Positions 22,758-33,275 of a stretch of 45,427 nucleotides of DNA are shown here, one piece after another (the stretch's first letter is position 1; each line of letters opens with the position of its first letter). Both the position numbers and the translations under genes were made by a program. Below the pieces are notes generated by a model, which was not told the origin of the DNA, ran no database searches, and saw only the letters and a list, made by a program, of their open reading frames with translations. The stretch is from a virus: IMG/VR virus record IMGVR_UViG_3300020141_000100, positions 1 to 45,427 of that record. The stretch is one strand, 5' to 3'.

Positions 22758-25207
22758 CAGCAATCTCTCAGCGTATACCTAACTACATTGGCGGTGTATC
22801 ACAACAAGCTGATGAGAAGATGCTGTTGGGTCAAGTCAAAGATGCACTGAACTGCTACCCTGATATTACCCTTGGTATGCTAAAGCGGCCCGGTGGTAAG
22901 TTCCTGGGTAGGTTGGCTAGCTTGACTGCTAACACAGCTGACTCAGCTGCATGGTTCAGTGTGTTCAGGGATAACCAAGAGAAGTACATTGCTACTGTGT
23001 CTTCTGCTGGCGTCATTAAGGTGTGGAACCTATTGACTGGATTAGCTGGTACTGTGTCTTACCCAGCTGGTAAGCAAGCATCCATTGAGAGCTACCTGAC
23101 TGCTACTGACTACCGTAGTATTAAAACACTTACCATTAACGACTTCACGTATGTAGTCAACAGTGAGAAGACAGTAACTGCTAAGGCTGCACCTACGTGG
23201 AATGCTAAGCGGCAAGCTACTATTGTTGTTAATGGTGTTGAGCACGGTACTGACTATGTTGTTAAAATCAATGGCACTACTTTTACTTATAGCGCACCAT
23301 CTGCTGGTGGCAGTAGTCTAAAGATTGGAGACGTTACAGCTGGTATCTCTGCTGCTATCACTAGTGGTTTTGCTACTAAGACCATTATTGATAACACCGT
23401 CTACCTGACCTTTAGTACTGATACCAACGTATCGGCTTTTGCTGGTATCACGGGTAAGGATCTACGTGTCTTCCAAGACTCTGTAGATACGTTCGCTCGT
23501 CTACCTGAGCAAGCTAAGCATCATCAGATCGTTAAGATCAATAATACCAATGCTAGTCAAGATGACTTTTACCTATGGTTTATTGCTGATGATGGTATAA
23601 GTGGTAAGGGGTACTGGGAGGAGACCATTGCTCCTAATGTAAGTACAGGTATCAATGAGGCAACCATGCCCATTGCATTGATCCGTACCAGCACCAGCCC
23701 ACTTGCATTCACTGCTACCTTCCTGGATGGTTCAGTTACTGTCAACAGTCTACCACTACTGTGGGAGCCACGGCTTGTTGGGGACAATGACTCAAACAGT
23801 CACCCTACCTTTGTTAATAACACCATTCAAGATGTCTTCCTGTTTAACAATAGGCTTGGCTTCCTGACTGAAGATAACATCTCCATGTCCCAAGCTGGTG
23901 ACTACTATAACTTCTACCATAAGTCAGCTACAACACTGACTGCTGCTGATCCTATTGACCTGAGTTGTGCTAGTGTTAAACCTGCTATCATTCGTTCAGT
24001 GGTACCCATTACACAAGGTCTCCTGCTGTTCAGTGAGAGCCAACAGTTCCTGATGGAAGCAGAGAACGGTGCATGGACACCTTCCAACTGTAGCATCAGA
24101 ACACTTGCTAACTACGAATGTGATCGTTATCTCAAGCCTGTTGACCTTGGCTCTACTGTTCTCTATGTAAGTAGGAACCAGAGCTGGTCTAGAGCATTTG
24201 AGATCTTCACTCGTGGTCAACGTGAATCTCCCACGGTTACAGAGACCACTAAGATCGTACCTGAGTGGATGCCGCAAGGTATCACAGATACCGTAGGAAG
24301 CGCCCAGAATGGCCTGTGGGTGGCCTCTAGTAGGACAACCAAGTACTTGTACCTCCATAGGTATTACGAGCAGGGAGAGGAGCGTGCTATGGCCTCCTGG
24401 GTACGTTGGCTACTACCCTCCAATGTGATCCATACAGCCATCCAAAATGATGTTCTGTACATCCTGACTAGTGGTACTGAGGGTTACACAGTTACTCAGC
24501 ACAAGTTGGTATTAGCACCCAGTACTGGTGGTCTTATCAACAGTCTTGGTAACACAGTAGACCCCCACCTTGATTCATGGTGTGAGGTAACTGATGCAAC
24601 GATGGTGTCACCAACACCCCCAACTGCACCCAGTTACAGTAACACTACAAGTGTAACTAAAGTCTATCTACCTACCTATTTTAACACCACTAAGACCATT
24701 CGGTTTGTTGTCGGTCTATTGAAGGTTGGTAGCCCTGGTTCTGCTTCTGGTTATACCAACGTAGCTGTGCTAGCAACAGATGGTGGTGGTACCTACTTCA
24801 CCATTCCTGGTGATGTCTCTGGTAACTACATCTATGTTGGGTATGAGTACAACATGGAACTTACCCTCCCTAGGTACTACTATTCTATGGGTCAGCAGGG
24901 TGTTGACTTCACTGCTGTTACTATGACATCCCGCATGGAATTCTATACAGGTCTTGGTGGTGAGATCTATTTCAGCATTAGAGATCGTAGTCGACCTGAG
25001 TGGTTCAGTATTGGTGGTGCTAGAGTTGCTGACTTCTATATCTCGGATACTTCACCGTTCCGTGATTCCTACGTTTATAAAGTTCCCATTTATCAAAGGC
25101 CAGATAACTATACGATGAAAGTAACTTCAAATACTCCGTTCCCTGTTAGTCTTGTGTCTATGCAATGGGAAGGACAATACTCACCTGGCTTCTATAGGAG
25201 GGCTTGA
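22754..25207 (+). CDS. Tail tubular protein B, gp12-like
   Basis: 817 aa from ATG 22754 (T7 gp12 is 794). It makes the tail nozzle where fibres attach. The N-terminal ISQRIPNYIGGVSQQADEKM and LNCYPDITLGMLKRPGGKFL are hallmark sequences of this family. Further family-like segments are NNRLGFLTEDNISMSQAGDYYNF-type residues near 360-380 and LFSESQQFLMEAENG. The C-terminus ends in a beta-rich SMQWEGQYSPGFYRR. No insertion or break is seen. Confidence 0.95.
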   Translation: MTAISQRIPNYIGGVSQQADEKMLLGQVKDALNCYPDITLGMLKRPGGKFLGRLASLTANTADSAAWFSVFRDNQEKYIATVSSAGVIKVWNLLTGLAGTVSYPAGKQASIESYLTATDYRSIKTLTINDFTYVVNSEKTVTAKAAPTWNAKRQATIVVNGVEHGTDYVVKINGTTFTYSAPSAGGSSLKIGDVTAGISAAITSGFATKTIIDNTVYLTFSTDTNVSAFAGITGKDLRVFQDSVDTFARLPEQAKHHQIVKINNTNASQDDFYLWFIADDGISGKGYWEETIAPNVSTGINEATMPIALIRTSTSPLAFTATFLDGSVTVNSLPLLWEPRLVGDNDSNSHPTFVNNTIQDVFLFNNRLGFLTEDNISMSQAGDYYNFYHKSATTLTAADPIDLSCASVKPAIIRSVVPITQGLLLFSESQQFLMEAENGAWTPSNCSIRTLANYECDRYLKPVDLGSTVLYVSRNQSWSRAFEIFTRGQRESPTVTETTKIVPEWMPQGITDTVGSAQNGLWVASSRTTKYLYLHRYYEQGEERAMASWVRWLLPSNVIHTAIQNDVLYILTSGTEGYTVTQHKLVLAPSTGGLINSLGNTVDPHLDSWCEVTDATMVSPTPPTAPSYSNTTSVTKVYLPTYFNTTKTIRFVVGLLKVGSPGSASGYTNVAVLATDGGGTYFTIPGDVSGNYIYVGYEYNMELTLPRYYYSMGQQGVDFTAVTMTSRMEFYTGLGGEIYFSIRDRSRPEWFSIGGARVADFYISDTSPFRDSYVYKVPIYQRPDNYTMKVTSNTPFPVSLVSMQWEGQYSPGFYRRA

Positions 25208-25209
25208 TT

Positions 25210-26082
25210 ATGGCTTTTCCTATTGGTTTAGCTATTGCTGGTGTTAGCTCCATCCTTGGTGGATTGGGTGGCCAGGCAGAAGCAGATGCACAGAACAGAG
25301 CACAAGAGGCTCAATACGAACAAAACCTTCAATCCTGGCAGTATGGTAAGAAGCGTACTCGTGCTGATTATCAACAAAACAGAAAGCAGTGGCGTCTTAA
25401 TAAACGCAACGAGGAAACTCTAGCTGCTTGGAAGGATGATACCAACCTACAGGATTGGCAGTATAACCTAAGGATCCAAGACTTTGAGTATGCTTCTCAA
25501 ATTAAGCAGTATGCCAAGTCAGAGCAAATCTACGGTCAGCAGCTCACCTTTAACCAGATGGCACAAGCTGCCGCTAATGAAGCTGAGTATCGCAAGCTAG
25601 AAGACTCCATGAAAGAGCTGGCATTCCAGAACCAAGATCTTGTCCTTAAAGCCCTTCAAAGCGAAGGTGTTACTGCTGTCAAAGGTCAACAAGGTAGGAG
25701 TGCTAATAAGGCAGAGCAAGTTGAGTTTGCTTCACTTGGTCGTAACATAGCCATTCTGGCTGAGTCACTGTTGAGTGCCAAGGCAGATGCAGGAGCCGCT
25801 ATCCGCAAGATTGCAGCTGATAAGTTCGGAGCTGATCTAGCAGCCGAAGCAGCTCGTATGCTCAAACCTGAGCGTCTTCCCCAACCTCCCAAGCCTCTCA
25901 AGACACCAATTGCTAAGTTCCTCAAGCCACGTAAGCCTAAGGAGTTTGACTTCGGACCACGGCCAATTAAAGGTGTCATGGCATCTTCTACTGGTGCATG
26001 GTTGGGAGCTGGTGCTAACTTCCTTCAATCTCAAGGTGGAACAATTGCTACAGGTCTTTCCACGGGCGATTGGGGTGCATAA
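25210..26082 (+). CDS. Internal virion protein, gp14-like
   Basis: 290 aa from ATG 25210, two bases after the gp12-like stop. It starts with a hydrophobic Gly-rich segment (MAFPIGLAIAGVSSILGGLG), typical of T7 gp14 (196 aa), which inserts into the outer membrane on ejection. Then come long Gln-rich helices (QNRAQEAQYEQNLQSWQYG), and a basic Pro-rich end with KPLKTPIAKFLKPRKPKEFD. It heads a row of three large internal proteins. Confidence 0.8.
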   Translation: MAFPIGLAIAGVSSILGGLGGQAEADAQNRAQEAQYEQNLQSWQYGKKRTRADYQQNRKQWRLNKRNEETLAAWKDDTNLQDWQYNLRIQDFEYASQIKQYAKSEQIYGQQLTFNQMAQAAANEAEYRKLEDSMKELAFQNQDLVLKALQSEGVTAVKGQQGRSANKAEQVEFASLGRNIAILAESLLSAKADAGAAIRKIAADKFGADLAAEAARMLKPERLPQPPKPLKTPIAKFLKPRKPKEFDFGPRPIKGVMASSTGAWLGAGANFLQSQGGTIATGLSTGDWGA

Positions 26083-26104
26083 CATTAACAACATACTTGC
26101 ATAA

Positions 26105-29101
26105 ATGGATCAAGTTAATTACAGAGGGTACGCCCGCAGTATAGGTTTCGATCCTATTAAGGCACCAACGGAAGGTCTTGCTCGAATGCAGGAACGCGAC
26201 AACCGTATCATACGTGGTATGGAGGATAACCGTCGGGAAATTAAACAGGTACGAGACGAGTATGGTGCTGGACTTGAACGTAAGTTCGGCATGGAAGCAA
26301 GAGATCGTGAACAGAACTATGCGTGGGAAACCAAGCTTGCTGATACCCGTCAGAAAGCTATTGGTGTAAACGCACAGACCATTATTCAAAGTGAACTGCA
26401 ACGCGGTAAGAATGCAGCATCTACATTTGAAAGCCTGGCTAAATTCAGCACTACTATTTCTAATACTTTAACTGAGTACCAAAAGCAGAAAGATCAACAG
26501 GAAAAGGCAGCTGTTCTTACTGATGTAGCTATCAATGGTCTGCCAATGCAACGGCGGCAGGTACAGGACAACGCTAAAGCTTTGCTATCCCAAGCTGGAG
26601 AAGCTACTGATAAGATTGCTGAAGGAGTGCAGGCCAGGGGAGCTGATCCCTATCTTGTTACCAACCTGCTTACAGGTAACAAAAAGAGAGATATGTGGAA
26701 ACTCGAAGGACTTTCCATGCTTGCAGCGGCTGAGTTCCCTGGATGGGTACAAAGTGAGTTGGATAAGCGTAATTTGGTAACAGCTGAAGAGCGAGAAGCG
26801 TCCTTTAGTACACTGCTTACTGAATTTCTACAGATGAACGGTCTATTTGAAGTAAAGGCTGACTTCATGGTAGAAAGCTTGACGAAAATGAGGGGATCGT
26901 ACAATTCCTTTGTTAACGCTGCTCGCCGCTCGGATATTGTTAACAAGTCCTCCATGATGAGCGAGGATGCTTTTAGTAATATGTCTCGCCTTAAGACCGG
27001 GGAGAGCATTACAGAGGCATTCAGGGTACGTTCACGGAGTTATAGGGAAGATGGTGTAACTCCAGTTGGTAATGCTCAAGCCAAGGCTGAGATCTTCAAG
27101 GAACTTAGTGATACTACTCGCTTTCCTTCAAATGCTGATGTAGATCGTATGCTGGATGAGGCACAGACCGATCAAGGCAGTTGGAAAGTTAGGTTTGCTC
27201 GTGATTACGATGACCTTGTTACCAACCGTAAAAGGGATCAGGAAGCTGAGTTCCAACTGACTGATGCAGCCGAGCGTCGTAAGCTTAAAATTGCAGAGGA
27301 TCAACTGCTTGAGTGGGTTGGTAGTAAGTGGAATGGCGACGAGGAAACCCTCAAGGCTATCATTGATGAAGCTAAGACAAAAGGTATTCCTACTGATCGT
27401 CTCCAAGCCTATCAAGCCAAAAGTAATGAGCAACAGAATGCTGACTTCTGGAACCGTCAATTCAAGGAACAGTACGAACAAGGTACTCTCACTAGTGGTG
27501 AAGTAGATCAACCTGGTGTTCCTATTGAAGTACGTGAGACCTGGCGTCAACGTGCTGTACAACTTGAACAGCAACGCTCTAACTCTGGTATTAGCCAGGA
27601 GAGCATTAAGGGTGAACTCACCGATGCACTTAAGCAGAACCTGATTGGTGACAGTACTAACCGTAGTGCTCACTATAGTCTTCGTGGTGCATCTGATTAT
27701 GCACTCCGTCTCTATAACCAGAAGTTCCAGCAGTACGCTAAGACGATGGAACCTAGCACTGCTGCTGCTAAAGCACGGCTAGATGTCCTCACTGCTATTG
27801 AACAGAAGAAAGGTGCCTTCACTGTTATTGCATCCTCCCAAGCCAAGGTAGGTCAGACACAGGCATTCTACGGTGCATTCACGCCTGGCAAGCATCCTGG
27901 TGCTCCCAGCAACATCGACATCATCAGTACATCTGAAGTACTGAGGAAGGTACGTGCTAACAGCAATGTCATCAACACTGAAGTACTGGCTAGCCCAGCA
28001 CTACTACGGGACATTGATAACCGTATTGCTGCTGGTAAGCCAGTCTCTATCCCTCTTATTTACTCTGATCTGAGTCGAGCTGTACCTAGCATGACTCCTG
28101 TGCAGATCCTTAATGCACAACTTAGGGCAGCAGGTCTTAAGGGACAGATCAAGCCAGGTTTCCGTGAACAACTCAGTCAGATCAATGACCCCTCACTGCG
28201 TCGTATCTTAGATCAACCCCTCACACAGGATCGCCTTAATACTACCATCAACGGTAGTGGTAATGCACCTGCTACTGTACGCCAGGGTAATAACGGCTAC
28301 ACTGATGTGGTGTCGTTGGGCAGTGCATCTGGGTTTAAGTTCCCACAGGTGATGGCTGCTATGTGGGCATTAGAGAGTGGCTGGGGTAAGTATACCTCAG
28401 GTAAGAACAATGTCTTTAACATTAAAGCTCGCCCCGGTCAAGGTACACAAAAGAACGGTTCCTATTGGAGGGACTATGCGTCACCACTTGAGTCTGCTAA
28501 GGACTTCATGAATCTCATGACTGATCCACGGTACGCTCCTGGTATTGCTCAAGCTAAGACTCCACGGCAAGCTATTGAAGCTATTGCTGCTGGTGGCTAT
28601 GCTGGTGGTGAACAGGCTTACCCAAGTAAGATCATCCGTGTTATGCAACAGATGGGTGTGAACGTTGATCAACCATATACTGCTGCTCCCCCTGCACGTA
28701 ACCAAGCATTTATGCGTCCCACTGTTGCCTACGAAATTGGTGGGCAAGGGCCAAAGGGTCCGGATCAGTATGGACCCCATGCTCATGTAAGTATGCCCAA
28801 TCAAAAATACTTTGAGCGTACCGCTCTTGATAATTTTGTCAAGATTATGTTAAACGGGAAACTAGTTCCACTGTCAGCAGGAGCTACTGTTGAAGGTGGT
28901 GAATATGGTGCTTCTAGAGATGGAGGTACACGTAAACATACTGGTGTTGATTTTGCTGCTCCTAAAGGTACAAAACTATACCTCACTAACGGAGCTAGGC
29001 TGATCAGGGTTGAGAAAAAAACAGGATATGGTGATAAACTTACATTCATGGCACCTGATGGCCGCACATTTAGCATTATTCACGGTGAATCCAAATTATG
29101 A
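26105..29101 (+). CDS. Ejection protein with glucosaminidase and M23-like parts
   Basis: 998 aa from ATG 26105, in the place of T7 gp15. Residues 1-600 are mainly helical and charged. Residues about 744-855 form a glucosaminidase-type domain (MWALESGWGKYTSGKNN, with the catalytic-type Glu). The C-terminus resembles an M23 metallopeptidase with parts in swapped order: GPHAH (His892, His894) comes first, then YGASRDGGTRKHTGVDFAAP (His945, Asp949), then GYGDKL and a final His993 six residues from the end. Both activities would cut peptidoglycan during DNA entry. T7 keeps its lytic domain in gp16 instead. The stop overlaps the next ATG. Confidence 0.85.
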   Translation: MDQVNYRGYARSIGFDPIKAPTEGLARMQERDNRIIRGMEDNRREIKQVRDEYGAGLERKFGMEARDREQNYAWETKLADTRQKAIGVNAQTIIQSELQRGKNAASTFESLAKFSTTISNTLTEYQKQKDQQEKAAVLTDVAINGLPMQRRQVQDNAKALLSQAGEATDKIAEGVQARGADPYLVTNLLTGNKKRDMWKLEGLSMLAAAEFPGWVQSELDKRNLVTAEEREASFSTLLTEFLQMNGLFEVKADFMVESLTKMRGSYNSFVNAARRSDIVNKSSMMSEDAFSNMSRLKTGESITEAFRVRSRSYREDGVTPVGNAQAKAEIFKELSDTTRFPSNADVDRMLDEAQTDQGSWKVRFARDYDDLVTNRKRDQEAEFQLTDAAERRKLKIAEDQLLEWVGSKWNGDEETLKAIIDEAKTKGIPTDRLQAYQAKSNEQQNADFWNRQFKEQYEQGTLTSGEVDQPGVPIEVRETWRQRAVQLEQQRSNSGISQESIKGELTDALKQNLIGDSTNRSAHYSLRGASDYALRLYNQKFQQYAKTMEPSTAAAKARLDVLTAIEQKKGAFTVIASSQAKVGQTQAFYGAFTPGKHPGAPSNIDIISTSEVLRKVRANSNVINTEVLASPALLRDIDNRIAAGKPVSIPLIYSDLSRAVPSMTPVQILNAQLRAAGLKGQIKPGFREQLSQINDPSLRRILDQPLTQDRLNTTINGSGNAPATVRQGNNGYTDVVSLGSASGFKFPQVMAAMWALESGWGKYTSGKNNVFNIKARPGQGTQKNGSYWRDYASPLESAKDFMNLMTDPRYAPGIAQAKTPRQAIEAIAAGGYAGGEQAYPSKIIRVMQQMGVNVDQPYTAAPPARNQAFMRPTVAYEIGGQGPKGPDQYGPHAHVSMPNQKYFERTALDNFVKIMLNGKLVPLSAGATVEGGEYGASRDGGTRKHTGVDFAAPKGTKLYLTNGARLIRVEKKTGYGDKLTFMAPDGRTFSIIHGESKL

Positions 29102-32100
29102 CAATGACCCCCTACGTTGATGAAGAGGAACTGAAGCGCCAGGAGGCAGAGGCATTAGCTCAAGAGCAAGCCCTACAACAGGCTGCTCCAGAGTATAATC
29201 CTCAAACTAATGCTCCGAATACCATGTATAAGGAGGCTACACCAGCTGAGAATAAGGCTGCTGGTAATGTACAACCCGTAACCAGTCCTGCCGAACAGGG
29301 CATGAAGCAACTGTTGGGTGGTGACGGTAAGGAATATACGACTGGTGACCGTCTGCGGTACATGGCAGAACAGTCCCTGGCTGTACCTGCTGGTCTTATT
29401 GACTTTGGTCTGGATGCTATTGGGCGTATTCCTGGTGCTGAATGGATTGATGACTCCTGGGATGCTCAGACAAAGTTCAAGAACCCTGCCTTCCAGAAGG
29501 TACGCGAGGTATCCTCCATCCTGTTGCCTAGTATTGCTGTTGGTATTGCTTCCCGTAACCTGACTGCAGTAGGTAAGACTGCTGCTATCTCTGGTGGTGG
29601 TGGAGCACTTGCCCGTGGTCTTACTGCGCTTGGCATTAACCTGGCTGGTGATGTAGCTGTTAACGCCATCAGTGACCAGTCTGAGGAAGATAACCTTACG
29701 ACTATTGTTAAGGAAGCTGCACCGTGGCTACCTGTTCCTGATGCACTTGTCATTAAGGATACTGACTCTCCTGATATTCGTCGTCAGAAGAACATCTATG
29801 AGTCTGGTGCCATTAGTGTTATTGGTGACATCATCGGTTACTCAGCTGCTGCTGGGCGTGGTATCATGGATTGGTTCAAACCAAATGATACTACTGCCCA
29901 AGCGTATAAGTCATCGGAGGCGATGGTTAACGCTGACTCGGCTACCGCTATTCGTCTGTCTGAACTTGATACCCAACGCGCCACTCTACAAGACCAACTG
30001 AATCAAGTAGCTGCTACACCAGCTCTGGATCAGGAGACACTTATAGCACAGTTGGATATTATTGGTGATCTGCAGGCTCAAATTAAAACATTGGACGATG
30101 AATCTAGTACGCTTGGCAAGCAGTACACCGACACCGGAGCCTCAGATCTCACTGAGAGCCCCCTGGAATCGTTTGTAGAGCGTCAGCAGATCAGCCGTGA
30201 TAGTCAGATCGATGAGGTAGGTGTGCAACGCCTTAGAGACGATCCTGAAGGGGTTGGTGGTGTGGACGCAATGATCACACCTAACCTGTTCCCTGAAGGT
30301 TCTACTGCTGCGCTTAGTGTTCCTCCCGGTAATGTAGCCCGTAACATGGCTGACACTACTGCTATTAAAATGGGCACCTCTAGTGGTACTCCTGCACCCA
30401 TCCTGTCGGAACGTGCCTATCATGATTTGAGCAAGGGTGACACCATGTCTCGTAATATCATTGAAGACCTAGCTGAGGGTACACGAGAGGCTGGTAACTT
30501 CGATGCTATTGTCGATGGCTTTAGGTACACCAAAGCTCAGATGAGTGATGGTGCATGGAAGATCTATAACGACATCATTGGTACTGATAAGGTGTCAGAC
30601 CTTAAGAGTCTATTCCTTGAGAACCGTGATGTCAAGAACCTGTTGGATGGCCGTAAGATTAAGTATGTTAACGACGTACAAGCTGAGGCTATCGGTTATG
30701 CTATGCGTGACTTGACTGATAAGTACATCGGTCGTGTTGTTACTGAAACATCAGCTCGTGCTATGGATACAGTAGGACGGGAAGTAGCTGACATTGCTGA
30801 AGGGTATAAGGCATTCCCTGAGACTGCTGACTACCAACGTGTCACTGAGATGCTGGGTGATCGCCTTGCCTTCCTTATGGAAGAGTATGCACTGAATAAG
30901 TACATCGCAGGTTGGGCACTTAAGAACCAAGATCGTTGGCAACAGTTCCTCAAGCAATCACCCGATAAGGAGTCTGCTCTACGGCAGATCACCGAACAGT
31001 TTGACCTCAAGGTACAAGAGAAGCACGTACAAGCACAAGGGTATCGTGATATGATCGCTACCATTGCTCGTGATCGTCCTGATGCTGCACAGCCTCTGAT
31101 TGATGCCTTTGCATTGTCTAGGGGTGATGTGGATACCCTTGATAAGTTGATGAAGTGGTCAGCACAACAGCTCAGCCCCGCTGGTCTACTGAAGAGTGGT
31201 GATGAAGGTCTCAATGCCTTTGCACAAGGTGTGTGGGCAGTTCGTTATAACAACGTACTGTCTGGTATCTCTGCTCTCAAGGCTATTACTGGTAACACAG
31301 TTAACCTGACACTGCGTACTAACAACGCATTCCTCGGTACTGGTATCGGAGCCCTCATGGGTCGTAACAGTGTTGAAGAACTGCGTCGTGCTACCTATGT
31401 CTACGGTTCCTTCTGGCAGGTCAACAAGCGTGCCTTGAATGATTCCTGGGATACCTTTAAGCGTACCTGGAATAACGGTAAGTGGGGTAATGATGCTACG
31501 ATGGACCCACGTACTCTTGCTCGTGAAGACCTAGTAACTGACTACAACCCGAACCTTTGGGACACCCTGGCCGATATGGAACAGGTGTGGGAAAAGGATG
31601 GTGACTGGGGTCGTCTTGCTCAGTACCGCTTCTCTCGGTTCATGTATGACCTTGGTAACTGGCGTTGGTTTAAGTACGGCACTAATGCCATGATCAGTGC
31701 TGACTCCTTTGTACAGACTACTGTTGCTTCACAGATGGCTCGTGCTAGGGCTTGGGATGAGGTAGCTGGTATTGGTTACAAGGGTGATGAACTGGCTAAG
31801 CAACTTGCTCGTGCTGAGAAGCTTGCCTATGATGAGTCGTTTGACGCCATGGGTAACTTGACTGATGCTGCTGCTAAGAATGCATCAGGTGAACTGGCAC
31901 TTAACTTGGACGATGAGACTGCTACCTGGCTGACTCGTGGTATCAACAGGCTGCCTATCCTGAAGCCATTCTTCATGTTCCCTAAGACTGGTGTTAATGG
32001 TGTTAAAATGGCTATGTCCTACACACCTATTGCTACCTTGCCTGGTATGAACAAGTACTCTAAGGTACTGTGGGCTGGTGATAACCTTGACAAAATCAAG

Positions 32101-33267
32101 GAAGCACTGATGGAACACGGTATTGCCTATGATGGCGTAGCTAATGGTATGGCTATCTTCAAGGGTTTAGAGGCTGAGTATCGTGGTCGTGTTGCCTTTG
32201 GTGCGTTGACCTCCTCTGCTCTGCTTGGACATGCCCTTGCTGGTAACATTCGTGGCAATGGACCTGTCAATGCTGGTGAACGTAAGAAGCTTCGGGACAA
32301 CTTCGGTTGGCAACCCAAGACTATTAACGTTGCTGGTAAGTGGATTAGCTATGCTGGTTATGAACCGCTTGATACTATCTTGACTCTTGTTGGTGACCTG
32401 GCATACTACTCCAAGGACATCGGCTCTACCCTTACTGAGGATTGGACAGGTAAGCTTGCTTGGACCTTGGCTGCTACCTTCACCAATAAGACATGGACTG
32501 CTGGCCTAGAGCCTGTGGTTTCTGTTGCTAATGGTGATGAAACTGCTATCTCCCGCTTCCTTGCTAATGAGGTACGCTCTGCTATCCCTATGTCTGGTGC
32601 TCTTGGTGTCGTCTCTAACGCCATCACAAGCTCCCAGAAGGACATCTACAATGATCTCATTGGTTATGTAACCAACAAGGTCCCTGGCCTGTCCAGTCAG
32701 CTCCCAGAGCAGATTGACATTTATACAGGTAAGGCCCTCAACGACATCGATAACCCTGTGCTTCGTGCTATCAACGCTGTTAACCCAGTTAAGATCAGCG
32801 AGGGTACTGAACCTTGGAGGCAATGGCTTATTGATACCGGATGGGATGGTCTACAGATGATCCGTAAGGATAGTACTGGTAACCACGAGTACACACCACA
32901 GGAACGTGAAACCTTGTACAAGTACATTGGTGAGCAGCAGCTGTGGAAGGAGTTCGATAAACTCAGTAAGAACAAGAAGTACAACGACCAATTGGATCGT
33001 GTACGTGCAATGCGTGTTCAAGGTCGTCCGTCTGAAGAGATTGAAGCTGCTCAAACTGAAGTGTATTCTGTGATGAGTAAGATCATGTCAGAAGCACAGA
33101 AGGCAGCTGAGTTCCGTATGCAACGTGATAACGAACCAATGTGGCGTTCTATTCAGGAATCCATCCTTAATAAGAACTATATGCAGCAGGGTCGTATTGA
33201 TGACGCTGCACGGGCTGCTGATCGACGTAAGGTCGAGATTGAACGACTAACTCAAATGTACCGCTAA
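29098..33267 (+). CDS. Internal virion protein, gp16-like
   Basis: 1389 aa from ATG 29098 (T7 gp16 is 1318). In T7 this protein is ejected first and helps form the trans-envelope channel. Here the N-terminal lytic domain of T7 gp16 is not seen; the lytic activity seems to be moved to the gene before. A hydrophobic Gly-rich segment lies near residues 140-185 (FxSIAVGIASRNLTAVGKTA-like, then GGGGALARGLTALGINLAGD). A later membrane-like part includes AFGALTSSALLGHALAGNIR. The C-terminal 150 residues are charged and helical. Identity rests on position and size. Confidence 0.85.
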   Translation: MTMTPYVDEEELKRQEAEALAQEQALQQAAPEYNPQTNAPNTMYKEATPAENKAAGNVQPVTSPAEQGMKQLLGGDGKEYTTGDRLRYMAEQSLAVPAGLIDFGLDAIGRIPGAEWIDDSWDAQTKFKNPAFQKVREVSSILLPSIAVGIASRNLTAVGKTAAISGGGGALARGLTALGINLAGDVAVNAISDQSEEDNLTTIVKEAAPWLPVPDALVIKDTDSPDIRRQKNIYESGAISVIGDIIGYSAAAGRGIMDWFKPNDTTAQAYKSSEAMVNADSATAIRLSELDTQRATLQDQLNQVAATPALDQETLIAQLDIIGDLQAQIKTLDDESSTLGKQYTDTGASDLTESPLESFVERQQISRDSQIDEVGVQRLRDDPEGVGGVDAMITPNLFPEGSTAALSVPPGNVARNMADTTAIKMGTSSGTPAPILSERAYHDLSKGDTMSRNIIEDLAEGTREAGNFDAIVDGFRYTKAQMSDGAWKIYNDIIGTDKVSDLKSLFLENRDVKNLLDGRKIKYVNDVQAEAIGYAMRDLTDKYIGRVVTETSARAMDTVGREVADIAEGYKAFPETADYQRVTEMLGDRLAFLMEEYALNKYIAGWALKNQDRWQQFLKQSPDKESALRQITEQFDLKVQEKHVQAQGYRDMIATIARDRPDAAQPLIDAFALSRGDVDTLDKLMKWSAQQLSPAGLLKSGDEGLNAFAQGVWAVRYNNVLSGISALKAITGNTVNLTLRTNNAFLGTGIGALMGRNSVEELRRATYVYGSFWQVNKRALNDSWDTFKRTWNNGKWGNDATMDPRTLAREDLVTDYNPNLWDTLADMEQVWEKDGDWGRLAQYRFSRFMYDLGNWRWFKYGTNAMISADSFVQTTVASQMARARAWDEVAGIGYKGDELAKQLARAEKLAYDESFDAMGNLTDAAAKNASGELALNLDDETATWLTRGINRLPILKPFFMFPKTGVNGVKMAMSYTPIATLPGMNKYSKVLWAGDNLDKIKEALMEHGIAYDGVANGMAIFKGLEAEYRGRVAFGALTSSALLGHALAGNIRGNGPVNAGERKKLRDNFGWQPKTINVAGKWISYAGYEPLDTILTLVGDLAYYSKDIGSTLTEDWTGKLAWTLAATFTNKTWTAGLEPVVSVANGDETAISRFLANEVRSAIPMSGALGVVSNAITSSQKDIYNDLIGYVTNKVPGLSSQLPEQIDIYTGKALNDIDNPVLRAINAVNPVKISEGTEPWRQWLIDTGWDGLQMIRKDSTGNHEYTPQERETLYKYIGEQQLWKEFDKLSKNKKYNDQLDRVRAMRVQGRPSEEIEAAQTEVYSVMSKIMSEAQKAAEFRMQRDNEPMWRSIQESILNKNYMQQGRIDDAARAADRRKVEIERLTQMYR

Positions 33268-33275
33268 CCTTATAG

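Noticed and set aside
26461-26480. TAATAC...TGAGTAC match as a phage promoter
   Set aside because: It lies mid-gene, lacks the ACTGT and GG parts, and is explained by coding sequence.
27128-27673. Minus-strand open frame of 181 codons
   Set aside because: Lies wholly inside the ejection protein gene; no other gene is on the minus strand, and the protein has no recognisable character.
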